Source: Isoetes taiwanensis (lineage: Eukaryota; Streptophyta; Lycopodiopsida; Isoetales; Isoetaceae). Taken from it: a DNA stretch of 64,000 nt. The position numbers were made by a program, and so were the translations under genes. The stretch spans positions 13,936,356 through 14,000,355 of the forward strand of contig JAJEKV010000001.1 in NCBI GenBank assembly GCA_021234155.1, given 5' to 3'. The notes below the pieces were generated by a model. That model was not told where the DNA came from, did no database searches, and saw nothing but the letters and a program-made list of their open reading frames with translations. Of this stretch, positions 1-12,774 are shown one piece after another (within the stretch, counting starts at the first letter, position 1; the number at the start of each line of letters is the position of its first letter).

Positions 1-3000
1 TCTTTTAAAGTGTCGTTTCAATCAGTCACAGTCAGCTGAATCCACATCCTATCATCATCCCGCAGATTTCTGACAAAGACGCACTTCGCTTCGTTTGTTA
101 GCGTCTCTCGCAAGGAAATAGCCTCATGTCTTGGTTATGACATAAACACTATACCTGCATCTGGATCGGACAGGAAATTCGACAGTGACCCTAGAGAAAA
201 AATCGTTCAGAAAGGAACTTTTTGATAGCGTATACAGAAATACACTTCCGTGTACCCTTGGAATATGAAATGTAAAATATACTTCTGGCACGCAAAGGCC
301 TTTGAATATACACCGCGGTTATTATAATGCGATTTACGGCCTCCAGGTATCGCATTGCTTTTATGCGGTTATGCATGGTTTGCTATACTGCAAATAACTC
401 CAGCGTAGCGGTTATCGCCATAATTTCAGTGCCATAAATAGGTAAGTTCAAATTGAAAACGACGGCCGCTTCCGCAGTCATATGGGCAGCGATTCTATTA
501 CTCAAGAAGATGAACTACGCGATTCTCGCAGCCGAAGCAGTTAGAATCTCGATCGCTTCGATGTCGCTGTTGGTGAATCCCGTCCATTTCTATCCTCGAT
601 CCCTTTCATGTTACATCCATCTTATATGGAATCCAGAGTATGGTTTATTCATGATCATGATTCGATCATCAGGTTTTAATTTATGAATCCTAATTAGTTT
701 GCTGCTTTCTGTTCTCTATTATAATGCTATCAGCATGACTCGTCAGTCACATTTCGGGAAACCAATAATTTAAAATTCTATTTCAGAAAGCAACTTGCTT
801 TCATTGCGATATTTATTCGTGAAGCAATGCATAATTTTGAAGCTTTTACATTTTCATGGTCGCGTAGTCTACCCACTTATAAAGCACTGCATCTTTTCTA
901 CGTGCCAACATCTCGTCATAATATGGGTCATTTGCATCTATTTGAATGCTTTGCGCTTCCTCACATAAAATGCATCTTCAAAGTCCAAAATGAACACAAG
1001 GTAAACGCGTGTACATTCAATATACGGTCAATTAAAGGCTATACGCGACGGAATAGACATAATCCTTAATTAATGAATGGGATGGTTGAAGGGCAAGAAA
1101 TGGCGTTGGGTCGGAGAGCAGCAAAGAATGGCTATCAAATACTCACTGCAGTAAATGGAAGGGATGTACGGCTGGTCCGAATCTGCCGCTTCCAACAAAT
1201 CCCAGTTAGCCGCCGCGAAAATCCGGCCAGCATTGGCCTTTCAAAAGAGCTCCAACTTCTTTGCTCTAAAAATTGTCTGCGAACCCAGCCTTCGCTCGCA
1301 TTTCCCAAAACCGGCTGCCTCGCGGAAAAATCGGGAGGCCTGGGATTCTCAGCGTATTCATCCGCTTGGTATCCCAGCTAAGATTGAAAGCTTATTCTTC
1401 GTTTCCGGCGTAATTGATGCCTAACGAAACGTATAATGAGACCGCAATCATTGAACGACAATGTCAGATGTGATGGAAAAAAGGACTCTGGCGAAATCAA
1501 GCGCCTGAAGAATGCTTTTTAGTGCATCGCAGATGGCTGAGCTGGGCTCAGAAGGATCTCTACATGGTGAACGAGCCAGTGATTCGAGGAGATGGAGGAA
1601 AGTGCAGAAAGACGCAGCCTTACCATTGTTACGCGAAGGTACCAAGAACTGGAGTCGTGCTTTTAAACCTCTATTTGTTTTCGGAAAAGAAGTCACTTAT
1701 GCCTCTTTTGAATCTACGTGAAGCTATTGAATCACGCTTGATAGTCAAGTATGCCAGTCTCAGGAAGTTCACATAACTAACTCTTAAATTAAAGCTTCAA
1801 TTAAACTCAACAAAAGAATTACCTATTTACAATGGTTTCGTAATTAATCACTTCCATCACCTGTAGTGCCGAAAGGCCTAGTCATGATGGCAGTTCTAAT
1901 CGCCTATTTATAAGATGGGCATGCATTTCTTTCCTGAGGAAGAAATCAGTGCTTTGTTCCTACTGGGAATGGCTACCGTATTTCTTTAGAGTAAGCAAGA
2001 AATTCAAGAATTTTTCCCCAGACATTTTCGTGAGGCAAGAAATCCAAGAATTTTTGCCCCTGGCCGATAACGCTCTAAACGCCGAAAAGGAAAATGAAAG
2101 AAAATGAAAATGTATTAGGATTATATGCGAAGCGAAATGGGTTTTGAAACTTCATAGGGGATGGAAAAGTCGAAAATTGCGACGGCAAGCTAACTTACCG
2201 CTACCGGGCAACGTGTGAACATGAAGTCGATGTGGGCCAAATTTCGGTGCCGCATAAGCGCACCACCGGCATTTCCGAATCTCAAAGCAGTATAGAAGGG
2301 TGGGAACAATGAAGCAAAACTCTAAAAGAAATTGTGATTGGCGTGACATGCGCCATCGGTCGGATCCTGAATTTGCCCTGCCATGCCAACCATTTATTAC
2401 AGAAGCGGCCCTGCTCAATTCGCATCGAAGGTCGGATGACGGTGCGACGTGGCCCCAAATCCTGCAAAGAGCAGCAAAGCCGGGCGCATCCAGCGGCTGG
2501 CAGAACAGAATTGCAGGTGCAATTGCAGAATGGACAAAGTAAGGCGTCAAGCATTTGAAAAAGAATTGCTGCCAGCGGGCAATTCACGGGTCGCACGGGC
2601 TGGATCTAGGCCCCGACTTTTCTGCGATTTGGCACAACATCTACATGGCATAATGGGATTTCAATTCCTTCCATCCATCTTCGTTTTAAAATTCAGATGC
2701 ACCTTTCAAAAGCAATTAAAGTAATTTTTTATCAAAGATCACGGTCTCTCCTAATAAAAAATCCGGTCATTTGAAGCCCTTCCTCTAGAAATCTACGAGA
2801 AAGAAAGTCACAATTTGTTCCAAAATCCAATCTTAATCTCTGCATTCCAGGATGTGTTCTGATTGAGCCCTCTCTGGAACAGAGCAATCACAAATGTGTA
2901 GTTCTGTTGGAGGCACCTAATCTGCCTCACAAAGCTGGGATTCAACTTCTGAGTTCATGTTGCCTTGATAAAGAATGTATTTCTGAGGTTACTTTTAATG

Positions 3001-3390
3001 CATGATAAGTACATGCTTCTGTCCTGTCTGGGGGCTAATCTGAGGACACTCCCTCATTCTAACCCAGAACATTAACTTCTGGGACCCAGTGGGACCAAAT
3101 TTATTTGGTGACATGAATAAAATATCAAGATTTTGACAATTGTCTTAATAAGTTATGTCAGCTAAGAGAGAGGATTCAAAATTTTAAAAGATGTGCATTT
3201 TGCCACCTAGGTTGGAATCCTCAACTTTGGCAATTAATAGATGCATGTGACTCATGACAACAACTGGCAAGTTAGCTCCCATTTATTCTCTAGATAGTGA
3301 GGATGATATGTAAACCGAGGGAACTACCAGAGTTGGGATAGAATACTCAAAGGTCTCTCGTTGATAAAGGAAGAATCAATTCACAAGTTC
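1..3390. other. No recognisable gene; upstream region of receptor kinase remnant
   Basis: I find no supported coding region here. Open frames are short, overlap on both strands and resemble no family I know. The stretch 1994-2061 holds two copies of a 25-base direct repeat spaced 41 bases apart (GCAAGAAAT, then CAAGAATTTTT and C-rich ends). The last few hundred bases are the upstream region of the receptor kinase remnant starting at 3391. I see no clear TATA box. Confidence 0.5.
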
Positions 3391-6300
3391 ATGGTCACTG
3401 TTTCCATGGCACAACAATTCCTTCATACCATCACCTTCATAAGCATCCTGGTTTCAAATTTTCCTCAACATATACAGGAGTCTGCCAGTTCTAATTCTGA
3501 GACTCTGGCATTAAGCAGGGGCCTTCAGAAAGAATGTCATTCTGATCCAGCTCAATGTTCTGACAAATTGGACCTAAAAACAGCCTCTGTTTGCAATTGG
3601 ACCAGAGTCAGCTGCAGTACCAATAAAAGTTTCACCTAGACTTGAGTATGTCAGGTCTAGTGGGCAACATATCTCCTCAAATTGGAGAATCGCGCTATTC
3701 CTGTGTACCCAAATCTGTCTTGTACAACAATTTTCTTCTGTCATATACCTCTTTCTCAGTTGCCTTTTCACCACTTGACACCATAGATCTACAAGCAAAT
3801 CATCTGGATGGCTCTACCTTTCTACTTTACAATTCTATCCAGACTGACTACATTTAATATTTTCATAACCCTCAGTGGTAGTATACCAGTTCTTGAAATC
3901 TGGACAAGTTAAGTTTTATGGACCTACTAACATTCTTAACAGGCACCATATCAGACACTGGAGCAACTGTTCTTTGCTCATAATACTTTGAATCTGGATG
4001 CTAATATTCTGCCGTGACCAATACCAGAAGAGCTTGGAGGCTAGTAGTGAGGTTGGAACATCTCTATCTTAAAGTACATTTTGGTCATAGAAAGTGTTGG
4101 CGCTGGTGATTTTGCATAACAATTTAACTGGGACCATTCCTGCCTCCCTTCCAACTGCAGCAACTCCCTGGTAAATCCTCTCAATCAATAGGAAACAAAT
4201 CTGAGTGGCACAATTCCTGACTCTTGGTCCAGTTCCTAAATTGTTGCACTCTAGCCTGTGTCGATTTGACTGAAACCACACCTGCTTTTGGCAATTGCAC
4301 TCAACTTCTTATCTGGATTTGGGCTTATTGCTGCAAACAGTATCACATGCACCATCCCTCTTCAACTAGGTCATTTAACCAATCTTGATTTCCTGCATCT
4401 GGCAACAATCTACTGGGCGGTCATATTCCAGCAAGTCTTGGAAACTGCACTAAACTACAGTACAAATTCTGGCCCCATAGAAATAACTTGATTGGCCAGA
4501 TTCCTAACTCCATATGGACTTTATACAAATTGATATACATGATTTTCAGGGATAATTATCTGGCTGGAGAAATTCCTCCTCAAGTTGGAAACCTTAGTGC
4601 ACTAAGAATTTTGGACTTTCACAACAACTCCTTCTCAGGCAATTTGCCTTCTAGCTTGGGGCAGTTAAAACAACTGCAAGCATTGCGATTAGATACAAAC
4701 AACTTTGAGGGTCCAATTCCAGAAACACTTGGACTCTGTACCCAGCTCAGTCAGCTGCACCTTCAGAAAAATAAGCTCAATGGACAAGTTCCTTTTTCCT
4801 TGGGAAACCTCACTCAGCTCACAAGGCTCTCTCTTCATTCTAATAGTCTGCATGGAAATATACCAGATAAGCTTGGAGATAATCTGCAATACTTATACTT
4901 ACAGGAAAATAATTTTGCTGGAACTATTCCTAACGAAATAGCCAGGCTCTCAAATCTGTTGTATTTAGACCTGTCAAACAATTTACTATATGGTGCTGTA
5001 CCTCGACTGTGTGGATCCAATATCTTCAAAATAATGTCTATTAGAATTTCTAACAATGCTCTTAACGGTTCTATACCAGACACACTAGCAAATTGTGCAA
5101 ACCTTCAGTCATTGGACCTCTCTTCCAACAACATATCAGGGACAATACCTACATTCCTTGGCAGAATGGAATATTTGAGGTTTCTCAATCTCTCCAACAA
5201 TTTGTTATCAGGTTCTGTCCCTGATTCTGGCATCTTTCTAAATAAGAGTGGAGCATTCCTTAATGGGAATCCTGAACTTTGTGGCACTGTTGTGAACAAG
5301 ATTTGTATAAGAAGACATGCACGACATTTGAGCCATGTCGTCATCATAATCATTGTTGTAGGAATTGTGGCAGCATTCCTTCTTGTATCTTCCTGCATTC
5401 TGTGGTATTTGTATAGGCATCGACAAGTAAAAAATGCTGCTGATAAAGAAAATGATATTCTTCCTTCCCATATGAAGTTCGGCATGGACGACCTTTCCAA
5501 GGCAACTGACAGCTTTAGTGATGACAATGTTATTGGAGCTGGTGGCTTTAGCATTGTCTACAAAGGCATTATTAAAGAGAAGCAGCTAGTTGCTATCAAG
5601 AAGCTCAAGTTGACCAATGTAGAGCAGAGTAGGAAGGGCTTCTTTAAAGAACTGGAAACTCTTGGCAAGCTCAAGCACAGGAATCTGGTCAAAATATTTG
5701 GATATTGCAACACTTTGGATATGATGGCTATTGTGTTAGAGTTTCTGCCAAATGGAAGCCTCAAGGACCATCTATATGAAAGAGATCCAGCATTGATAGA
5801 TTGGAAGGCGCGCCTGAACATAGCAATAGGTGTGGCACAAGGCCTTGCATATCTCCACCATGAGTATATTGAGCCTATTGCTCATTGTGACATCAAGCCA
5901 GAAAATATTCTTCTTGATAACAATTTTGAAGCACATATAGCTGATTTTGGCATTGCAGCACTTATGGATGATGGCACAATGTCATCCTTTGAGGATCTAT
6001 TGGGGTACATGGCACCAGGTATGTATTTAATTTATACTTACCAATATCCATCCATAGTGTACTTGGATTAATTCATATTTGGTGCAGAGATTTGTGAAGG
6101 AAGGCCTACACAGACGACCGATGTTTACAGCTACGGCATTCTTCTTGTGGAACTAGTAACAAGGAAAAGGCCAACAGATGAAATATACCACAAAGATGGT
6201 AGCATTCAAGAATTCGTGCATCGAGCTGTGACAAGTAACTTGAGTGCAATTGTTGATGAAGCTATTTGTAAGGATTCATTCACATTAGAATCAATAAATA

Positions 6301-6532
6301 AAGTACTTGAAGTTGCAAGGTGCCTTACATATGATCCAAGGGACCAAGTATGAGATCTGTATTATCAAGACTGTTGGCAATCCAGGAGGAAGATCGTGGT
6401 GCATATACAAAAGATGTTTCCCTTGATGTACTCATAAATGAACCTAGCCCATACCCTTCCTCCCTTACAGGAAATGGGGAGGTTTCTGAAGCAGATCAGA
6501 AAAGCATCTTCAATTCTGCTGCTCCTCGTTGA
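3391..6532 (+). pseudogene. LRR receptor-like kinase (non-RD, LRR-XII-like), broken
   Basis: This is a relative of the intact receptor kinase at 57973-61182. The ATG at 3391 opens a signal-peptide-like stretch, and an NWTRVSC motif at about 3594 is the end of the LRR N-terminal cap. From there to about 4490 LRR pieces are recognisable only by changing frame several times. From 4488 one frame runs cleanly: LRRs with NxxSGxIP-type cores, a membrane segment near 5335-5415, then a kinase domain with GAGGFSIVYKG, the lysine of VAIKKL, HCDIKPENILLD (5883-5919) and DFG (5945). An intron at 6019-6087 (GT-AG, 69 bases) sits exactly where the intact gene has its first intron. Exon 2 (6088-6532) carries one further frame break near 6350, inside the kinase C-lobe. 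The C-terminus ends PR like its paralogue. In the intact copy HCD replaces HRD, so this too would be a non-RD kinase. Repeated 5' frame breaks plus one in the kinase make a pseudogene likely. Assembly error is the alternative. Confidence 0.85.
6019..6087 (+). other. Intron in receptor kinase remnant
   Basis: GT at 6019-6020 and AG at 6086-6087. Joining 6018 to 6088 restores the YMAPE-to-DVYSYG kinase sequence in frame, matching the first intron position of the intact gene at 58484-58556. Confidence 0.85.
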
Positions 6533-6961
6533 GAAATGGGCTTTTGTGTTCGCTTCTAGAATGTTTAGGAAGTCTAAGGAGAGGAGATATAACTAGGGTA
6601 GGAGCACCATATTTGGCGCATTGATGGCTTTTTTAGCAAATTTGGAGAAAGCTTAAGGAAAAACATGCTCACATATTGCCCCACATCTATTTATTTGAAA
6701 TCTTTGAGAAATGTTCTGAATTTGTCAAAAATGTTCCACATCTAATACAGGAAGCACCAAACTTTAAAAGATTTTAACATGGTTGTCTAGTAAAAGATTT
6801 TTACATGGTTATATAGAAGATGGCGAGGAAAAGTTGATTGGTCATACTAAGCTATTGCATTTTAAGTTGTACAAGGATGGGAATGTTCCAAAGTTTTAGT
6901 ACAAAATTCATCCAAGGGAAACTAGCTAGAAGCCAAAAGAAGGACGTGAACTATTGGAAAT
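6533..6961. other. Intergenic, nothing recognised
   Basis: AT-rich sequence between the receptor kinase remnant and the transposon-type remnant. The short repeat AAAAGATTTTxACATGGTT occurs twice near 6770-6810. No gene seen. Confidence 0.5.
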
Positions 6962-7640
6962 GTGTTGTTGCCAATGGGTGAGCCAGAACCATTGCCTCTA
7001 ATTGAACGGATGAGAAAACATGAAAACATTGTATCAGACATATCTAAATACTTAGATTTTTGGAGAATTTGCTTAGGTCATTTTGGGCGGACTTCTAGTT
7101 ATGATGACCTAATGAGACCTGTAATTGATTATTGGGAGGATGTTCTACAAGAACTTAAACAAAGCCCTATGAGATACCATGTGCTACATGAGGGGTTTTG
7201 GCCTTGTTCCCAATGGAATTCTGTAGAACCTCAAGAAGTACTTGAAGACGCAAACAACTTAGAGGAAGAAGAAGAAGAAGGGCATTATTGTGGCCCTGCT
7301 AGTGGTCGACCTAAGGAAGTTTTTAGGCCTGAGAAACATATTTCACAGGGAATGTTTCTTATAGCAAGGCCTGAGAATGTAAATGAGACACCTTTTTTGG
7401 TTGGGTATAGCATTAACAGATCCAAAAGAACACCCCGATGGGATTATAAAAGGCTTATATTTACATGTTCAGTGGTGGAAACCATTATGTAAACAATTCA
7501 ATCTCATTATTGTGAATGTTGGACCAAAGGTTGGAAATTTAATCCACAAGAACAACAATGGCTGGATGTTTTGTCAGTCATGCATGCTTGGAAACCTAAA
7601 AAGTATGCTGTGACAATGAAGTGCCTTCAACAAATTCCAA
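6962..7640 (+). pseudogene. C-terminal piece of a transposon-type protein, family unnamed
   Basis: The frame from 6962 gives 176 residues: a helical start (IERMRKHENIVSDISKYLDFW), an acidic run, then a basic GRPKEVFRPEKHISQGMFL segment followed by IARPENVNETPF. At about 7400 the sense continues one frame over (FWLGIALTDPKEHPDG, then VQWWKP), and again in a third frame (KGWKFNPQEQQWLDV). The order of a basic GP/RPKE stretch, a G-M-F/L-x-ARP stretch, a F-W-L-G stretch and an aromatic QWW/HWY stretch resembles the tail of the transposase-like remnant at 22790-23000. I infer that both are tails of one protein class. At least two frame changes and a missing N-terminus make it a remnant. It ends just before the tail of the minus-strand LINE at 7677. 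Confidence 0.45.
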
Positions 7641-7676
7641 AAAATATAGTTAAAATTGTATGAGACCACCTTGAAT

Positions 7677-10340
7677 TATAATAATAATAATATTATGATC
7701 ACGCTTGAAGGTCATGGAGCGACAATATACATCAATCGATCAATCATGACCCAATTTCATAATGAGTGTCCTGTGTAGCTCAACCTGATGGAGGAAGTTT
7801 GCTGGTTCCATCATCAAAAGAGAATGAAAACCTTGAAAACTTTGGCGACAAATACCAAGTCTGTTTCTAATATCATCGTAGCGGGGCATTCTAGAAACAC
7901 ATGGAATTCATTTTCCACTTTTTGATGGTCACATAATGCAATGATTCGCTCTCTCTTGAATTTGCCTCCATCTTCCTATTTCAATTGCTAGATGGTGTGA
8001 GCTAGTTCAGATCCGCAATAGTATGCCCGCACGCTTTGAGATTCTCGCTCTCGTGTAGCATTGGTCTGTATGTTAACAAGGGATTAATATCCTCCGGATA
8101 GGTGAGCATCCGTGATCCCTTCTTTTCCCATAAGATCTCTATCGCCTTTGGTTTGAACCAAATCTCTAGCCCAAGTCAAGTAGGCCAAGAGTCTCACTGT
8201 TATTCCCCATCTCATACACTCATGACATCATGCCACCATCCCGATGTGGTGGATGCTAGCGATGCTATTTTAGGCGCCTATGTTCTCGACATTAGGTTGA
8301 CTCTATTGACAAAATTAATTGTCGATATAGAGCCTCGACTTCTAGAGGAATCAAACCTCCGCTTACGCCAAGAGTATAGCGTAAGGTGTCTCCGCCTTTT
8401 GACTCCTAGCTCTTCGTGGAGGAAAGATTTGAGCACCGCTTTGACCTGCACCCAAAGCTTTAGTGATATGGATGGCCCCAAATGAGAGCATCTACAAGAT
8501 GACAACCCCACAAGAGTCTTAAACAACATTTTTTCAAACTCCAATCACCCAAAGAGGCTTTATGGCATCTCGCCAACATACTATAAAGTGTTTGCTTTGC
8601 ACCTTGAACACATTTATGCACACAATCCTTCCATTTGTAGTTAGATGAAAATTCTAGCCCGACATATTTGTAGCATTCTACTATTTCCAAAACAGAACCA
8701 TCATACCAAAAGATTGCCTCTTAACCTTCTCCAAAACCATCACCTTGAACTTACCCAAATTTACTTTCATTTGTTTGGTTCTGCAGAAATCACATAAATT
8801 GTTCAAGTGATCTTGAAGTCCATTTGGTGAGTCCGCTACTAGTACTACATCGCCTGCATATACGTAGCAACCGAATGAGAAAGTCACCTAGCATCGTTCC
8901 TCGCCATCCCTCTCATTGTAGCCATTCCTCCAAATCATCGATGTACGGACCAAATAGCGTCGGTGATAATGGGCAACCCCGACGCATTCCCATTGTGCTT
9001 TGTAATTGTATCTTCTAGTCTCACATGAAAGCTTGGCGATCACTTCCTCATACAATTTACTCACAGCTCCTTTAAGAGATAAGGGAACACCGATTTGATC
9101 CATATGTGCACCTAGATTATCTCGTGGCACCGTGTTGAACGCCTTCGAGAAATCTATGAAGGCCAAATAGAGGGCTTTTCTTGGTTCTTTTGCCTTTTCA
9201 ATAAGAACCCTCAAAGTTACCGATGGTCCGTAGTATTATTGTCTCCTAAAACCTCGCCTTGGCATGTAGCCCTTCTTCCATACTCCTCAAAGCTAACCGG
9301 TTTTTCTTTCTAATAAACTGCCCAAGAGTTTTGAGAACACATTTCCCACTATAATGGTGCGGTAATTCCATACATCCCTTCTATCCCCAGTCTTATATAT
9401 CGGAATTATTTTGTTCTCCTTCTATGTTTGTGGCAAACCATATCTCACAGCGGATTTAGATGAGAAGTAATTACCATCATGATTTGTTGACCCCCCCACT
9501 TCAATAATTCTACACATATTCCTTGAAGGTCTCATGATTTTCCATTCTTCATGCTTGCTAACTTGATCCCAACTTCCTCTTCTTGAACAAATCTTCATCA
9601 ATCTTATCTTTTCATTGATGTGGCCTCCTACATGGTATAGATCTCGACCATCCGTAATAGAGCATCCGAAGTTTAGCTCTTCCCGAGCCGCAGTATTCAA
9701 AGTGTTCCGTAAGTTTTTGGCCGCATGGAACATTTCGTTGAGTTTAAGCCGCTTCCCGCTTCTTGTTTTAAGCAATGTTTTGTACCATTTGGGCTTTACC
9801 CTAAGGCCCTTTGGAATCTGAGCCCGGCTTTTGTACAATCACTATCCCACCAAGAATTATAAGATCCGCCAGATTCCCGTGGCTTGCAAAACAAAACTAT
9901 GTTTTGCAACTTCAAGCATAACATCTACCAGGATTTTTGAATCTTCCGCTAAACTTCCCGCCCAATGGATATTACTCAACTTTGGTTTTCAGAGCATTCT
10001 GATACACATCCTTCTTCTTATAATCTAGTTTCAACCTAGGTATAAAAACGGCCCTGGTTTGTGCAGCCTTAAAACCTCCTTGCAATGAAAAAGACAAACA
10101 CGCATGATCTGAGTCTGGCATTTTCTGACTGATACTAAAATTCTTGACTGTACAGGATGCAGGATCAGCCATTACATAGTCAATTGTACTTGATCCCATG
10201 TGTGAGAAGCAGGTAAAAGAGAAAGATTGAGGGTGTCTAGACATACCATTCAGAATTTTCAAGTTGCTGACTGATCCCATTTGGAGCAAAAAATCACCTA
10301 AACTGTTTTTAGCTTGGTAATCTTTGAAAGGTTTCAATGT
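7677..10340 (-). mobile_element. Non-LTR retrotransposon (LINE, possibly RTE-like), 5' truncated
   Basis: Reading the minus strand from 10340 downward I see: the C-terminal part of an apurinic-type endonuclease (STIDYVMADPASC, then SDHACLSFSL, 10190-10080); a linker; reverse transcriptase blocks FIDFSKAFNTVPRDNL (about 9150) and a YAGDVVLVADSPNGLQDHL block (about 8860, the YADD region); the post-RT segment YKYVGLEF (8670); and a degenerate C-terminal zinc-finger segment with VENEFHVFLECPA near 7900. The minus strand ends in a short ATT microsatellite at 7677-7697, which would be a typical tail for RTE-type LINEs. Several frame changes separate the blocks, so the copy is dead. The endonuclease N-terminus and anything upstream are missing. 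Clade assignment is tentative; a tree on the RT blocks would settle it. Confidence 0.75.
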
Positions 10341-10429
10341 AATTTCATGTCACAATAATGCAATAGCATGTGTCATTTAAACTTTCAAAGGACTTTTTTT
10401 ACTTTCATAAGCATTTTTTTTTAAAGTTT

Positions 10430-12774
10430 ATCTTTATATTTGATGCATTGTCATATTTTGCTCCATTTGGGGTAAAATCCTCTGAGGCCAAAGCCAGTAG
10501 ACTTTCTCTAGCACTGGAAAAAATTTGTCCAGATATTATTTGTCTACAGGAGCATAAATGTAAAAGGGAAGAAGTAGGGGTTTTGCTCAATATAGTAGGG
10601 AAAGAGTACGTAGGCATTATAGCTTCTAGTGGCAATTCTAGCGCAGGAACCTTCATTGCTTGGAAGAAACAACTGAAAGTTTTATCGACGTATACTGATC
10701 ATTTTGGGATGTGCGCAATAGTAACATGGTATGCTAATGGTAGAAAATGGGGAGTGATAAATATTTATGCACATAATCAAGCCGTGCAAAGAGCTTCCAT
10801 GTGGGCCAAGTAAAGAAACGATGAAAAAATTTGACAGAGATATACAGTGGATTATGGTTGAGGACTTTAATATGGTGGAAACTAGTAGCGACAGATATGG
10901 GACCGGGATTGAGGTTGTGCATGGATTCGAAAGGGAACAATGGCTGAACATGCTTGATGAATTGGGATTCATGGAACTACAGGGAGACCCAGGTTTCACG
11001 TGGGGTGTAATGGTTGGATTGAGATGGCGGGGGCACACTTCGCATGATAGATGTTATGTAAACTCTCAGGTCTTGCAAGCAATGAACATATCACTATACC
11101 GTCATAATTTCTTAGAGAATTCTATTTCGGATCATAATCCGTAGATCATATGCTCTTCTAGAGATAATACCTCTAAACTGCGAAAGACATCTTCAAGTTG
11201 AACCCCAGATTTCTTAAAGATGCAGATTTTAAAGATCAATGTAAGCAAATTTGGACAACGGCTAGCAGAAATAAACAGGGAACGGAAGCAATGATTGCAG
11301 CTCTGGCAGCAGTCAATAAAAATTTGCTAAGGCTTGGGGTCGTAACAAGGTGGCTGAGGAAAACGCTTTGTTGGAATCACTTTACATAGAATTGACATAA
11401 CTTGAAAGAATTGGCACTAGCACAGGCGAAAGGGAAAAGGTAGTTGTAGAGAAAATTAAGAGGCTAGAACAAATCAAAATTCAACAAGCAAGGACTAAAA
11501 CATGATTGACGTGGATCAAGGAAGGTGACAAATGCAATGTGTTTTCTTTTTAGAGCAAAGAAAGCAGAGGAAACAAGTAGCCATATTATCTTCAGTACAT
11601 GGAGAGGATGGACTCATTATCCGAAACCCACAACAGGTGAAGGAGTTCGTCTCTAACCATTTTGAAGACTTTTTTAAGAAGAAGAATATATATTTTCAAG
11701 ATTGCTTTGAGGAGTTAATACTCTCAAAAGTTGTATCTAAAGTATCTGCTACACAAAGAGAACAGAGAAAGACAGGTCAAAATGTGCTTTACCTAAAACT
11801 TGACTTTAAGAAGGCATATGACAATGGTGAGCTGATCCTTTTGGATAAGATGTTGCTTGCTTTTGGCTACAGACAGGAGTTTACCAGTATTGTGGCAAAG
11901 CTATTGAAATCAGCGCATGTATCTTTGTTAGTTTTGGGAGAGACCTCCCCTATTTTCAACGTAAGAAGAGGCATTAGACAAGGATGCCGCTTTTGGCGCC
12001 TTTCCTTTTTAACATTGTGGCGTAAGGACTATCTCAAATGCTACTTGCAGCAGTTGAAAGATGGAGTTATAATGTGGCTTTCAGATGTCGATGGATCGCA
12101 ACAAATCAGAATCAATATGCCGACCATACTTTTTGTTCTTAGAAGCCTCGGAAGATAATCTCATGAATCTGAAGCAGTTACTGGATTCCTTCTCTATAGC
12201 ATCAGGTTGTTTTCTCAATTGGGGCAAATGCGCAGCTATTTGGCCATTAGATGAGCCCCTTCCGACTCACGTCACCACTTTCCCTTGGACCATAGTACCC
12301 CTGTTGGGTCTTCATCGGGTTGCTCTCGGCATTCCAATCGGGTATGCACTTCATCCTCGAACTTATGGGATGAGATCTTGCTCAGTTTAGACAAACATTT
12401 GGGATGGTGGAAGGTCAGTAAACTCTCCATGGCAGGAAGGATCGTTGTAGCTAAGTCATTGCTTAGCAGTACTCATATTTATGTTGCATCGGTGCTGTTG
12501 GCTCCTGAACCAAAGCTAGCAGAGTTAACAAAAATGGTGCGAAATTTTGTTTGGGGTGGAAATGAGGAAGAAGCAAATGTCAAAGTAGCGTGGAGAAAGT
12601 GTCCGAGATCCAAAACTCAAGGGGACTAGGAATGCTCGATTTTAAGTTGCACAAGAAGATCCTAGTCCAGGAATTCATGTGGAAATTCTCCAACAGGGAC
12701 TCAAAATCTCCGGCCTTGAGCTTTTTAAACAATCACTAATTCATTGTACGCCTTAAAAAAAAAAAAAAAAAAAA
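10430..12774 (+). mobile_element. L1-type LINE remnant with poly(A) tail
   Basis: The plus strand shows an L1-type endonuclease from about 10435 (LALEKICPDIICLQEHKC, then SSAGTFIAW, GVINIYA, WIMVEDFNMVE near 10855, and SDHNP at about 11129). It continues into reverse transcriptase with VLYLKLDFKKAYD (about 11785), GIRQGCR (about 11970) and a maturation/thumb segment (SMAGRIVVAKSLLSSTHIYVASVLL, 12430-12500; then WGG and AWRKCP). The element ends in about 20 A residues at 12757-12774. The YxDD block cannot be read in a single frame, and several frame breaks are present. The endonuclease start lacks an upstream ORF1, so the copy is 5' truncated. It lies head to head with the minus-strand LINE. 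Confidence 0.8.

Noticed and set aside
2152-2550. 132-residue minus ORF overlapping two plus ORFs
   Set aside because: Several frames are open at once in GC-rich DNA; Cys/Arg-rich composition without a family. Probably chance.
5105-5554. 149-residue minus-strand ORF in the receptor kinase remnant
   Set aside because: It is the antisense shadow of the LRR, membrane and kinase coding sequence and has no domain of its own.
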